DNA from: Comamonas sp. 26
Lineage (GTDB): Bacteria; Pseudomonadota; Gammaproteobacteria; Burkholderiales; Burkholderiaceae_C
Direction: 5' to 3'
Length of the DNA stretch: 64,000 nt
Assembly (NCBI RefSeq): GCF_002754475.1
Contig: NZ_PEFL01000001.1
Location: 2,108,001 to 2,172,000 of the forward strand
In this document: in pieces, positions 45,539 through 55,540 of the stretch
Numbering within the stretch: the first letter of the stretch is position 1
Layout of the letters: each line of letters opens with the position of its first letter
The notes under the pieces: model-generated
The model's database searches: none
What the model was told of the DNA's origin: nothing
Seen by the model: the letters and a program-made list of their open reading frames with translations, nothing else
Made by a program: the position numbers and the translations under genes

Positions 45539-48500
45539 TGCTGGCTAGGCTGATCGATTTTTCGCTGCGTCAGCGGGCTTTAGTGCTACTCGCAGCCTTG
45601 GCACTGGCACTGGCAGGCGCCTGGGCCTATGTGCATCTACCCATAGATGCGTTCCCCGACATCTCACCAACCCAGGTCAAAGTGATTCTGAAGGTGCCGG
45701 GCATGACGCCTGAAGAGGTGGAGCAGCGCGTCTCCACGCCCGTAGAGCAGGAGCTACTGGGTCTGCCGCACAAGACCATCGTGCGCTCGGTTTCCAAGTA
45801 CGGCATCAGCGACGTGACTGTGGATTTTGCCGAGGGTACGGACGTCTACTGGGCTCGCCAGCAGGTCTCCGAAAGGCTGGCCGGCATACAGCGCGACCTG
45901 CCTGCTACCGCAGAAGGAGGGCTGGCCCCCATCACCACGCCGTTGGGCGAGATGTTCATGTTTACGGTTGATGGCGACACCTACTCTCTGGCCGAACGCC
46001 GACGTGTGCTGGACTGGGTGATACGGCCGGCCTTGCGCACTGTCGCCGGCGTTGCCGACGTGAATGCCTTGGGTGGTGTGGTACGGGGCTACGAGGTGAT
46101 TCCCGACCCTGCGAGGCTGCGTGCGCGTGGCGTGACCTTGGACCAGTTGCGTCAGGCACTCGAAGCCAACAATCGCAACGATGGAGCAGGCCGACTGGAC
46201 CGAGGTGAGGAGCATTGGGTGGTGCGCGTGGAAGGTGGCGTGCGCGGGCTCGACGATTTGCGGGCCGTCGTAATCGTTCCGGCCAGAAATGGACAGGTTG
46301 CAGCCACGGTAGGTGATGTGGCAACGGTACGCCTGGGCGAGGCCACTCGCAATGGCGCTGTGAGTCGCGACGGACATGGGGAAGCCGTCCAAGGACTGGT
46401 TCTGGGACTGCGCAGCGTAGATGCTCGAAGCCTGGTCGATGCAGTGCAGGCCAGACTGGACGAACTGGTACCGCGCCTGCCCAAAGGGATGAGCATCCAG
46501 GTGTTCTATAACCGAGGCGAACTGGTTTCGCGTGCCGCTGGCACTGTGGTGCGCGCATTGGTCGAAGCCAGCGTGCTCGTAGTCGTCATCCTTTATCTGT
46601 TCCTTGGCGGCGTGCGCGCTGCATTGGTAGTGGCGGCCACACTCCCTCTGTCCATGCTGGCCACATTCCTACTCATGCGCTACGTGGGCCTGACGGCCAA
46701 TCTGATGAGCCTGGGGGTCTGGCCATTGCTTTAGGCATGTTGGTGGATGCCTCGGTGGTGGTGGTGGAGAACATCGAGACAGCACTGGCTCACAGTCACG
46801 AAGATGCGTCTTCGGCAAAGTCCGTGGACCGTTTCGGCCTGATCCGGGATGCCGTATCGGCAGTGTCTGCCCCCATGCTGGCAGGCGTTTCCATCATCGC
46901 CATTGTGTTCCTGCCGCTGCTGACGCTGCAAGGCCTGGAAGGCAAGCTGTTCGCGCCAGTCGCCCTGACCATCGTTCTGGCCCTTGGCGCCTCTGTACTC
47001 ATCGCATTTACTGTTGTTCCAGCACTGGCTTCACTACTGTTGCGCTCGCATGCCAGTGATGCGCCCTGGCTGATGCGAAAACTGGCGGGCAGCTTTGCCT
47101 GGATGCAGGCCTGGAGTCTCGCGCACCGACGCGCAGTATTCGGCATCGCCGTGGCAACACTCGCTGGTGCGGCGGCCCTGTATCTGTCCGTCGGCAAGAC
47201 CTTTATGCCGACCATGGACGAAGGCGATCTTATCGTTCAGTTGCAGAAGGCTCCGTCGATATCGTTACCCGCTTCTTTGGATATGGACCAGCGCGTGCAG
47301 CAAGCGCTGCTTAAAGAAGTTCCAGAAATTCGCTCCATCGTAGCCCGCACGGGCTCAGACGACCTAGGGCTGGATCCAATGGGCCTCAACGAGACCGACA
47401 CCTTTCTTGTGCTCAAGCCACGTGCTCAATGGCGTGGCAGCAAGGAAGATATTGCAGATGCCATCCGCCGCGTGATGGAAGGCTTTCCGGGCCTGATCTA
47501 CGGCTTTACGCAACCCATCGAGATGCGCGTGTCCGAGATGCTGACCGGCTCGCGAGGCGACGTGGCCATCAAAATCTTCGGCGCTGACTTAGCCAAGATC
47601 GATGCTGCAGCCCAAGCGATTGCTGCACGCATGCGCACCATCTCCGGTGCCGCCGAAGTCATTGCACCCAGCAACAGCGGCGTGCAATACCTGCAAGTCG
47701 TTCTCAATCGTGCTGCACTTGGTCAATCCGGCTTTTCTGGTGATGCCTTGCAGGCCCAGTTACGCGCATTGATTGAGGGCGATCGTATAGGCATCGTGCC
47801 CGAAGGCATGGTACGTACGCCGCTACTGCTTCGTGGTGGAACGGCGCTGCGGCACTCACCCGAAGGCCTGGCAAGCCTTCTTGTGACCGCCCCCGACGGG
47901 ACCACCTGGCCACTCACTTCGCTAGCGACACTTTCCCCTCAGGACGGACCGGTACGTATCGACCATGAGGACGGAGCACGCTTCGCCGTGGTTCAGGTCA
48001 ATGTCGAAGGACGCGATCTCGCAAGCTTCGTCAACGAGGCCCAGGCATCTGTGACTGCCGACCCCGCCCTCAAGGATCTGCGCATTGTCTGGGGCGGCCA
48101 GTTTGAAAACCAGCAGCGCGCGGCCGCCCGCCTTGCGTTGGTCGTGCCTGTGGCGCTCTCGGCGATCTTCGTGTTGCTGGTTCTCACCTTCCGCTCAATG
48201 CGACAGGCCTTGCTGGTCATTGCCAACATTCCGTTCGCACTAGTGGGAGGCATGGCGGCATTGCGCATCAGTGGCGAATACCTGTCGGTGCCCGCCTCTG
48301 TGGGCTTTATTGCACTACTGGGCATTGCCGTGCTCAACGGCGTGGTGCTGGTTTCGCACTTCAACGCACTGCTGGCGTCAGGGATGGAGCTGACCCAGGC
48401 TGTACGCCAAGGCGTGCGCGACCGCCTCAGGCCTGTGCTTATGACGGCCTGCATCACGGCCCTGGGCATGGTGCCGCTGCTGCTGGCTACTGGCCCTGGC

Positions 48501-48635
48501 TCGGAAATTCAGCGTCCGTTGGCCGTCGTCGTGGCAGGGGGATTGATCAGTTCCACGGCTCTGACCTTGCTGTTGTTACCACTGCTGTTTGAGCGCTTTG
48601 GCGTAGCACGCAGTGCTAAGGGAGTACAAAAATGA
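45535..48635 (+). pseudogene. Heavy-metal RND pump (CzcA/CusA type) split by a frameshift
   Basis: The first part (45535-46734, 399 aa) covers helix 1 and the porter subdomains through helices 2-4 (FPDISPTQVKVI to LTANLMSLG). The second part (46737-48635, 632 aa) resumes MLVDASVVVVENIETALAHS and continues to the end. They are joined in frame if one G is restored in CTGGGGGTCTGG (LGGLAIALGML). Merged, the protein would be about 1,030 aa, normal for the family. As read, no functional pump is made unless frameshifting occurs. A sequencing error is possible. Confidence 0.88.
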
Positions 48636-49945
48636 AAGCTGCAAACGCTTTTTGCAATAGAGCCCTGGGTAACTCCAAATCGTATTTTTTGAGTTTGCCT
48701 ATGAAAAATCGTCTGCTTCATGCCTGCGTCGCAGTTCTACTTTTTACGAGTGCAGCCCAGGCTCAGAGCTACCTGCCTTCGGAAGCGGCAGTGCGCGTGG
48801 CAGTAGAGCAGTCGCCCACCGTGCAAGCGGCCGACGCAGCACGAAGGGGCGCTCAGGCTCGAGCCGACGGTCTGCGCGTTGGCACTCATGAAACGGTAGT
48901 CAGAGCTAGTGGTCAGCGCCGTTGGACCCATGATGGCTCCGGTCAGCGCTTTACTGAAGGCCAGATCGCGATAGAGCGACCACTGCGACTTTGGGGAAAG
49001 GCCGCAGTTGATGCAGAGCTAGCCGAGGCAACTAGAGCCACAGGCCGTTTGGCAGCGCAAGACGCCCGGCACGAAACGGCACGTCAGTTGCTGGCTTTGT
49101 GGTTTGCGGCTCTACGCGCCGGTCAGGCCCGCCAGGCGGCGCAGGGCAATGCCGATGCCGCTGCGGAATTGGCCCACATCACCGAGCGTCGCCTGCGTGC
49201 TGGCGACGCGGCCAGACTTGAAGCCGAGTTGGCTGCCGCCGAGCAGGCCCGCATGCAAGCAGCACTGGCAGGGGCGGAGGCCGCACAGACCTCGGCAAGG
49301 GCCGATCTCTGTGCGCGGTTTCCCGATCTGTGTCCCATGGCCAGCACTTCCACTGATGCGGCCACCTTGCCCACACCCCCGAGCGGATCAGAGACTCAGC
49401 TGCGTTTGCGCTACATAGAGCACAGCCATGAGTATCTACTGGCACAGTCCGAGGAGGCCTTGGCACTGCACCAGGCTCGCCGCACGGATCTCGAGCGCCG
49501 CCCCGATCCCACAGTCGGAGTGTTCGCGACTAGCGAGCGTGGTGGCTCTGAACGTATTGCAGGCATCAGCATCAGTTTGCCAATAGGTTCGGTACATCGA
49601 CAATCGCAGGCAGCGGCTGCGCTGGCAGATGCCGACGCGGCACTGTCACGCCGTTTGGCGGTGGAAAGGCGACTGGGCGCTGAGTTCGATGTGCTCTGGA
49701 GTCAGTTGAAAGGAAAGCGTGCGGCAGCCACGGCACAGGCTCAAACAGTGACGCTTCAGCGCAGTGCGACCGACCGAGCAATGCGAGCCTATCGTGCCGG
49801 TGAATCTGGATTAGCCGATCTGCTGGCGGCACGCCGGGTGCTCGCTGAGGCAGTGCTGGCTGAGCGCATGTCACACATCGACACGCTGGAGAGCGACAGT
49901 CGTCTGCGGCTGGACTTGCATGAGATGTGGGATTTTGATGATTAA
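48632..49945 (+). CDS. Outer-membrane efflux channel (TolC/CusC-like)
   Basis: A 437-residue TolC-family protein with long alternating helical repeats (ARDELHE-type stretches rich in Ala and Arg) and a signal peptide (LLHACVAVLLFTSAAQAQ). The first ATG (48632) overlaps the pump stop and has AAGGGAG before it. A second ATG at 48701 would start right at the signal peptide (MKNRLLHACVAVLLF), so the true start is uncertain. Outer-membrane partner of the RND pump. Confidence 0.85.
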   Translation: MKAANAFCNRALGNSKSYFLSLPMKNRLLHACVAVLLFTSAAQAQSYLPSEAAVRVAVEQSPTVQAADAARRGAQARADGLRVGTHETVVRASGQRRWTHDGSGQRFTEGQIAIERPLRLWGKAAVDAELAEATRATGRLAAQDARHETARQLLALWFAALRAGQARQAAQGNADAAAELAHITERRLRAGDAARLEAELAAAEQARMQAALAGAEAAQTSARADLCARFPDLCPMASTSTDAATLPTPPSGSETQLRLRYIEHSHEYLLAQSEEALALHQARRTDLERRPDPTVGVFATSERGGSERIAGISISLPIGSVHRQSQAAAALADADAALSRRLAVERRLGAEFDVLWSQLKGKRAAATAQAQTVTLQRSATDRAMRAYRAGESGLADLLAARRVLAEAVLAERMSHIDTLESDSRLRLDLHEMWDFDD

Positions 49946-50063
49946 TGCAGCCTGGATCTACCCTCGACGTTTTCTGCCCTGCAATCTGAATCAAACTAAT
50001 TCGACGCAACGTGATGAATGACGGATATCAACACGTTCTTCGCCGAAAGATAAGGAATCAACA

Positions 50064-50588
50064 ATGACCCGTTCAGACTCATATCCTCGCTCGCTGGTGC
50101 TGTTGCACTGGCTGGTTTTCGTCGCAGCAGCGCTCGCAGTCGCTGCCATCGAGCTCAAGGGCTTTTTCCCAAAGGGGTCAGCTGATCGTGCGCAAATGAC
50201 TCTATGGCATGAGAGCTTTGGCCTCGCCGTATTGCTGCTCATGACAATCCGCCTTGTGGTGCGCGCCAGCGTCCAAGTGCCGCCGCTGCCCCCAGGTCCT
50301 CGTTGGATGGAGATTTCTGCTCACGCTATGCACTGGTTGCTGTACCTGTTGATGCTGGGTATGCCGGTGCTGGGCGCATTGGCCTTGGCTTGGTCTGGTA
50401 AGCCCATTGCTTTTTTCGGGGCCTCTTGGACATTGCCGTTGACTGTCGATGTGCCACTGGGCCGCAGCATTAAGGAGATTCACGAGGCAGGAGCGAACTT
50501 GGTATTCGCTGCCGTGGGTCTTCATGCAGCCGCCGCTCTATGGCACCAGTTCATAGTTAAGGATGACCTTCTGCTGCGTATGCGTTGA
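50064..50588 (+). CDS. Cytochrome b561-family protein
   Basis: A 174-residue four-helix di-haem protein. Histidines for haem are in LLHWLVF, TLWHESFG, AMHWLLYLLM and LHAAAALWHQF. It transfers electrons from the quinone pool or a redox carrier across the inner membrane. The ATG at 50064 follows TAAGGAATC. Stands alone behind the RND operon. Confidence 0.92.
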   Translation: MTRSDSYPRSLVLLHWLVFVAAALAVAAIELKGFFPKGSADRAQMTLWHESFGLAVLLLMTIRLVVRASVQVPPLPPGPRWMEISAHAMHWLLYLLMLGMPVLGALALAWSGKPIAFFGASWTLPLTVDVPLGRSIKEIHEAGANLVFAAVGLHAAAALWHQFIVKDDLLLRMR

Positions 50589-50625
50589 GCTTTGACTATG
50601 TCAATGCTGATGAGGTCAATGTATG

Positions 50626-50997
50626 TCAGCCCAGCCACAGTAGAGACAGGCTAGTTCCTGCCACCATTGTGGCTAGGCCCAGGCTGATACGTGTTCCATA
50701 CTCAAACGCCAAAGCGGACTTGGCCGTTGCACTGGCAGCAAGAATTAGAACGACTCCCCATTGTGCGGTTCTCAGTGGAAGATTTCCTGAGGCAAAGAGC
50801 TGCCCTAAACTTGCAGCAGCTGCATGTAGTTCGGCTAGGGCACAACAAGAACCACGGTGCTACCAAAGATATGTTGCAGCCAAGCGGACAGAAGCAAAAT
50901 ACAAGCAATTATTACGGCAATCAGTAATGCGCTTGAAAGCTTGAATACTCGGTCTGTCTTAAATTCAGTTTGAGGTGATATTTCTTGCCTGTTCAAC
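50626..50997 (-). pseudogene. DUF4010/MgtC-like membrane protein, C-terminal remnant
   Basis: On the minus strand the frame reads TEFKTDRVFKLSSALLIAV then IIACILLLSAWLQHIFGSTV. After a one-base shift it continues ALAELHAAAASLGQLFASG then QWGVVLILAASATAKSALA, and ends TSLSLLWLG before a TGA at 50626. This is the C-terminal membrane part of the DUF4010 family that accompanies MgtC domains. It is cut at the left end of an IS5-family remnant (near 51000). Confidence 0.65.
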
Positions 50998-50999
50998 AA

Positions 51000-51214
51000 G
51001 GCGTTGTTGCACAAATCCGTCTGAGGTTGAGTTACCCCCTGACCCCAGACGCAGCTATGCCACGACCACCGTCTGCGGACGCCCTAGTTCGGTGAACCGA
51101 TTGAGGACGAGAGCGCGGATGTGCCGCTCATTGACTTGCCGCTCTAAGGTTCTGGACATCACCCGCTCGCCCAGTCGTTTGATACAGTTCATCTCGGTCT
51201 CTACAAGGCTGCGT
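51000..51214 (-). mobile_element. IS5-family element remnant, transposase C-terminus
   Basis: A terminal-repeat-like GGCGTTGTTGCACAAATCC begins at 51000. On the minus strand 51214-51055 reads RSLVETEMNCIKRLGERVMS, LERQVNERHIRALVLNRFTE and GRPQTVVVA before a TAG, the C-terminal end of an IS5-group transposase. The remainder of the element is absent. Confidence 0.8.
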
Positions 51215-51369
51215 CAGTGGTAACCACTCCACACTTTCCATATCCTTCGGCACAGGTGTCTGCATGCGGCGATAGTCGCATTCCGATACACAAAGGCGGT
51301 GCCTTTGCGTATTCGTGCATTCTTCCTCGGAGGAGTGATGGGAACGGCACCTCTTTGGATGGCTGCTTC

Positions 51370-52135
51370 ATAAACCGGCTAGGTATGCCAGCGGCGGTAC
51401 ACCGCGATTCATCGAAGACCCATCCATCCGTGTATCTGACATCCGCTTCGCCGTGGACTATCTGCAGTCGCTGCCCTATGTGGATGCTGAGTGTATCGGT
51501 GCCATCGGGGTGTGCGGCGGCGGTGCCTACACGGTGCATGCCGGCATCACCGACGCCGTATCAAGGCGCTGGTTTCGATCACGGGGGGTGAACTACGGCC
51601 GTCTGATCCGCGAAAGTTTCGCTCAATTCAAGCCTCGCGAATTCGCCCAAGGCATTGCCCAAATGCGCATTATCCAGGCCCAAGGTGCCGAGCGCTACGT
51701 GGCAAGCCTGTTGCCCGAGTCTGTGGTGTCCACTAAGGCCGCAGGCATCACCGACATCGATGTGTTGGAGGCAACCGAGTATTACAAGACCGCCCAAGGC
51801 CAGCAGCCAACTAATATCGTTCAGCGTTGCGGCGATGGGCTGGGATGCCTTCACCAACTCAGAAGTGCTGTTGACTCAGCCGCTGATGATCGTGATCGGC
51901 GACAAGTCTGGCAGTTTCGGTGCCTTTCGCGACGGCTGGGAAATCGACAGCCGTGCCGCTTCAACGGACAAGCACATCGTCGTCGAAGGCTGGTCGCACT
52001 AACCTGTACGACATGCCCGAGCCGGTGGAAGCCATGCAAACCGCCTCCCTTGACCGCCTAGCCAAGACCGAAGCTGCCCGTCCTTCCCTACTAGCCGCCA
52101 ATCAGACCGTCGGACTGTGGCGCATGCTACCTACG
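51370..52135 (+). pseudogene. Alpha/beta hydrolase (YcjY/DLH-like) remnant, several frameshifts
   Basis: Pieces are readable in successive frames: RYASGGTPRFIEDPSIRVSD, the nucleophile elbow GVCGGGAYTVHAGIT, IKALVSITGG, GRLIRESF, and later IVVEGWSH with NLYDMPEPVEAM. At least three frame changes and an internal stop separate them. It is a decayed hydrolase, between two IS5 remnants. Confidence 0.72.
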
Positions 52136-52139
52136 TAGT

Positions 52140-52388
52140 TGATGACCTCCGACCTGCGACCCAAGCTCAGCCGCATCACCGTGCCCGTGCATGTAATTTA
52201 TGCCTAAGACACCAGCTAAGGCATCCCCCCAGGCAGCGTCGATGCCACATTCCAGTCCGCCTATGCAGCCACGCCTCACCTCGGCTTCCAGCGCATTGAT
52301 GGCAGCTACCGCTTGGTTTTGCTGGATCAGCCCGAACAGTTCAAGCGCGCCGTCATCGACTTTCTCAGCCCCACAACGCGAGCGATAA
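52140..52388 (+). pseudogene. Second alpha/beta hydrolase, C-terminal remnant
   Basis: In one frame the stretch reads SDLRPKLSRITVPVHVIYA, then stop codons and GIPPGSVDATFQSAYAATPH, LGFQRIDGSYRLVLLDQPEQ and FKRAVIDFLS, the usual end of secreted hydrolases with a Ser-His pair (the His is Arg here, GSYRLVL). A separate gene from the previous fragment, joined to it by deletion. Confidence 0.6.
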
Positions 52389-52461
52389 AGCCGACAAGGC
52401 TTCCAGATGATTTCTCAAGACCTGTTCCTGTTGACAAAAATGGGGAAATGCGCTCACCGGC

Positions 52462-54054
52462 TCAGTCCTCGGCACGGTTGCGTCCAGCCGCCTTGGCTCG
52501 ATAAAGCGCGCGATCCGCTGCCTCCACCAGCGCCACTGGGCTGCGTGTGATTGGCTTATTCTTCAGGCTTGCCACTCCGATGCTTACCGTGACGCACGCA
52601 TAGGGACTGGCGCGATGAGCAATGCCCAGACCCTGGATTCGCTGCTGCAGCAGTTGGGCAAGATGCATAGCGCCTGCCAGAGGGGTATTGGGCAAGATGA
52701 TGCCCATTTCCTCCCCGCCGTAGCGGGCAGCTAGATCCCCAGGACGCTTTGCGAATAGTTCCAACTGCCGGGACACAGCCTTCAAGCAATCGTCGCCTGC
52801 CACATGCCCATAGCTGTCGTTGAAGCCTTTGAAGTGGTCTAGGTCCAAAAGCAGAAGCGACAGCGGTGTGCCCTCACGGGCAGCGCGCCTGGCTTCCAGC
52901 TCTAACGTCTCGTCAAAGTGCCGCCGGTTGGCCAGCCCCGTAAGCGAGTCCTGGGTTGCCAGTCGCCCCAACTGACGATTGGCCTCCAATAGCTTCTCGC
53001 GCGCAGCCACCAGAGATGCTTCGGCATGGGCGCGAAGCCGGATGGCTTGAATCAGTCGCATACCGATCACTGCGATCGCCAGCAATAAACTGAGTACAAC
53101 CCCTGCCGTCACCAGCGCTTGGCGACGCCATGCGCTTAATGCTTCATGCTTGCCTTGGGCCACTGTGGTAAAGATGGGATATCGGTCATTGCTCCTAAAG
53201 GCATAAAGCCTTTCAGTGCCATCTATTTCGGAGCGGAAAGAGGCTGTACCAGACTTCAGGCCCGAGTAGTAGCGAAGAAAATTGGGCGAACGCGAAAAGT
53301 CCTGACCTAGGTTTTGTTCGCGAAATGGATGACGGACCAGCAACTGCCCACTTGCCGTGGCAAGCGAAATAATGCCTTGTTTGCCAATGTCGATCTTGCC
53401 GAACAGTCCTAGAAAGTTCTTTATATCTAAGGCTACAACGATAACCCCTCCAAACTGCCCTTGCTTGTTCTCGAAACGTCGGCTGACCGTCAGCACCCAT
53501 TCGCCGGTGGAGCGGCTGCGAATGGGTGGGCCAATAGAGACGTCATGCGAAGGGCTGTCGCGGTGAAGCTGGAAAAAGCTGCGATCGGCGCTGCTTGAGC
53601 CTGTGGGAAAGATGCCTTTGGAGGACATCAGCCACAGACCGCGTGCATCGACAACGCGTAGCTCGTTGAGCTGGTTGAGCAGGTACTTCTGACGACTACC
53701 CAGTTTTTGCATGCGCACCAAAAGGTCAGGAGTAACCCCCTCAACCTCAAGGCGCTCAGCCATGCCGAGCAGAAGCATCGAACTTTGGGTAAGCACGCCC
53801 TCTGCGTAGGTGTTTAATGTCTGCGCCAGATTGCGGTTGTGAGTTTCGATCTCGGCTAGGGTGCGCTGGCGTGCTGAAAAAATCTGCCAGGCAGTGGCCG
53901 CCAGCACCGAAATAAAAACTACCAACAGCAGGCAGACTGCGAGTTGTGCATCGCGTTTCATGGCCAAAACAATGCGCGGGCTACCCCGGGTTTCGGCATT
54001 CTTTAAACTACCAACCTCCTCCACCTTCCGAGAAAACATTTCCTCACCCCTCAT
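52462..54054 (-). CDS. Membrane diguanylate cyclase with a double-Cache sensor
   Basis: About 530 residues. A transmembrane helix near residues 38-58 is followed by a large periplasmic dCache-type sensor (for example SSADRSFFQLHRDSPSHDV), a second helix (GVVLSLLLAIAVIGMRL) and a GGDEF domain beginning DSLTGLANRRHFD. The active-site loop is GGEEM and the inhibitory I-site RPGD lies five residues before it, as in active cyclases. It probably makes c-di-GMP in response to an external ligand. The start is uncertain: ATG 54054 is used, 54039 and 53961 are alternatives. Confidence 0.9.
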   Translation of the reverse strand: MRGEEMFSRKVEEVGSLKNAETRGSPRIVLAMKRDAQLAVCLLLVVFISVLAATAWQIFSARQRTLAEIETHNRNLAQTLNTYAEGVLTQSSMLLLGMAERLEVEGVTPDLLVRMQKLGSRQKYLLNQLNELRVVDARGLWLMSSKGIFPTGSSSADRSFFQLHRDSPSHDVSIGPPIRSRSTGEWVLTVSRRFENKQGQFGGVIVVALDIKNFLGLFGKIDIGKQGIISLATASGQLLVRHPFREQNLGQDFSRSPNFLRYYSGLKSGTASFRSEIDGTERLYAFRSNDRYPIFTTVAQGKHEALSAWRRQALVTAGVVLSLLLAIAVIGMRLIQAIRLRAHAEASLVAAREKLLEANRQLGRLATQDSLTGLANRRHFDETLELEARRAAREGTPLSLLLLDLDHFKGFNDSYGHVAGDDCLKAVSRQLELFAKRPGDLAARYGGEEMGIILPNTPLAGAMHLAQLLQQRIQGLGIAHRASPYACVTVSIGVASLKNKPITRSPVALVEAADRALYRAKAAGRNRAED

Positions 54055-54682
54055 CGTCAACCATGCAGTAGCGACACTCTTGCGTTACCGGATGCTGCAG
54101 CCCCTGCTGGTCTGGATTGAATAGGGGCGCGAGGAATTTTCCTATATCCCCGAAAACTATACCGAGCAACGCATCCAGTCCAATACTTTATGGCCGGATG
54201 CTTGGGGGATTTGTGCTTTCCTACACTAGGTCACAGCGACCTCATTTTGCCAAGCTGACATTGACATGGGCTACACGAAAGACGGCAAAGGGTCGACAGC
54301 ACCTATTCGTGAGCCGGTATAGCGGACTTCCAGTATCTCCGAGGACAGCCTGTTAGCGAGGAGCTGCTACTCACCTGAAAACAGTCATTGAAGAAGCGAC
54401 GTTCTTGTCGCTCTGGATGACCGCTATGACGAGGTAAGCGCTAGTTCGCCTTGCGGCAACCGCTGCACGACAGACATAGGTCCATAGAGCTTGGACGACA
54501 AAAACGAGTCAATCTTCTATCATCACACCACTATCAGCTTTGACCGATTAGATAAGTTCTGCGTGGCTTCATGACACTAATAAGTGGCTGTATTGAATGC
54601 AAATAGCTAGTGGGTTTGGCATGCGAATCGGTGGTGATTTTGCCGAGCAAACGCTTGGCGGACTTCCGGTAAATACTCAAAA
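54055..54682. other. Intergenic, no gene seen
   Basis: A region of mixed composition between the cyclase start and a short tandem repeat. Open frames are short and not recognised. Confidence 0.4.
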
Positions 54683-54710
54683 ATGCTCGAATGCTCGAAT
54701 GCTCGAATGC
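54683..54710. repeat. Octamer tandem repeat ATGCTCGA
   Basis: Three full copies of ATGCTCGA in a row and a fourth partial copy (ATGCGCAA). It lies outside any recognised gene. Confidence 0.8.
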
Positions 54711-54826
54711 GCAAAGCTCTGCCTTTGTGCATCGCAACGCGGCAATCGCTGCATGCAGGCGGTTTGGGCGAAAAAATATAAAGTGCCTGAAGCGGCTACC
54801 ACCTAAGACACTCCATGGAACCCAAG

Positions 54827-54965
54827 ATGAACTGCATCAAGCGACTGGGTGAGTGCGTGATGTCTCGAACCTTTTGGCGCCAAGTCAATGAGCTGCACCT
54901 CCGGTGCAGATATCTTGAATCAATTTACTGAACTGGCTCATCCTCAGACGGTGACCGTGGCGTAG
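54827..54965 (+). mobile_element. IS5-family transposase C-terminal fragment
   Basis: Reads MNCIKRLGECVMSRTFWRQV and NELHL, then after a frame change NQFTELAHPQTVTVA and a TAG. This matches the C-terminus of the element at 51000-51214, in opposite orientation. A relic of a related copy. Confidence 0.72.
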
Positions 54966-55003
54966 CCAAGGCTGGGTTTGGAGTGGTTCGCCTCACACCG
55001 GTG

Positions 55004-55200
55004 TCATGTAACAGCGCCCACGGTGTCCACACCGACGCCGTACTGCTGAGCCAGCTCTCGGTCGGTTCCGCTGGATTGCTGCAGCGCCTGATGCGTAACA
55101 GGCGTAGTGATCGCGTTCTTGCGAAGGCAAATCAGCATGGCAGCTTCTTCGCAGAGAGCTTGCCATGTTGCCAGAAGTGCCTTCAGCACCTCTGACCATG
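55004..55200 (-). mobile_element. Possible IS481-type transposase fragment
   Basis: The minus strand reads RKNAITTPVTHQALQQSSGT then DRELAQQYGVGVDTV, resembling the N-terminal helix-turn-helix of IS481-like transposases (TTPATRAAIQ...LAxRYGI). The match is short, and the rest of the gene is absent. Confidence 0.4.
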
Positions 55201-55252
55201 GAAAGGCGTGCTTGTTTTTAAGCAACAAACACTAGTGACCTGACATCCGGGC

Positions 55253-55540
55253 TCAGCCGTCAACGGGCTGCAGGGGCGCATCCAGCAGCAACTGGTAGAA
55301 CGCCAGGTCCAACCAGCGGCCAAACTTGAAGCCGACTTGAGGCATATTGCCCACATGCTGAAAGCTTAGTCGCTGGTGCAGTGCAATGCTTGCGGCATTG
55401 GCCGCGTCAATCGCGCCGACCAGCACATGCACATCGCCCCGGCGCTTTGCCTCGGCAATCAATAGCTCCATCAACCGCAGGCCCAGCCCCTTGCCGCGAT
55501 GCGCGGGGTGAACATAGACAGAATGCTCGACCGTATCCAT
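55253..55540 (-). pseudogene. GNAT acetyltransferase, C-terminal remnant
   Basis: A 95-residue frame that carries the acetyl-CoA loop (VEHSVYVHPAHRGKGLGLRL) and the C-terminal strands (ALHQRLSFQHVGNMPQVGFK) of a phosphinothricin-acetyltransferase-like GNAT. The N-terminal half is missing. The truncation point (55540) lies just before an IS3-family remnant, so that insertion probably removed it. Confidence 0.78.

Noticed and set aside
50585..50944. 119-residue plus-strand open frame after cytochrome b561
   Set aside because: The opposite strand carries a recognisable DUF4010 membrane sequence; the plus frame is noise.
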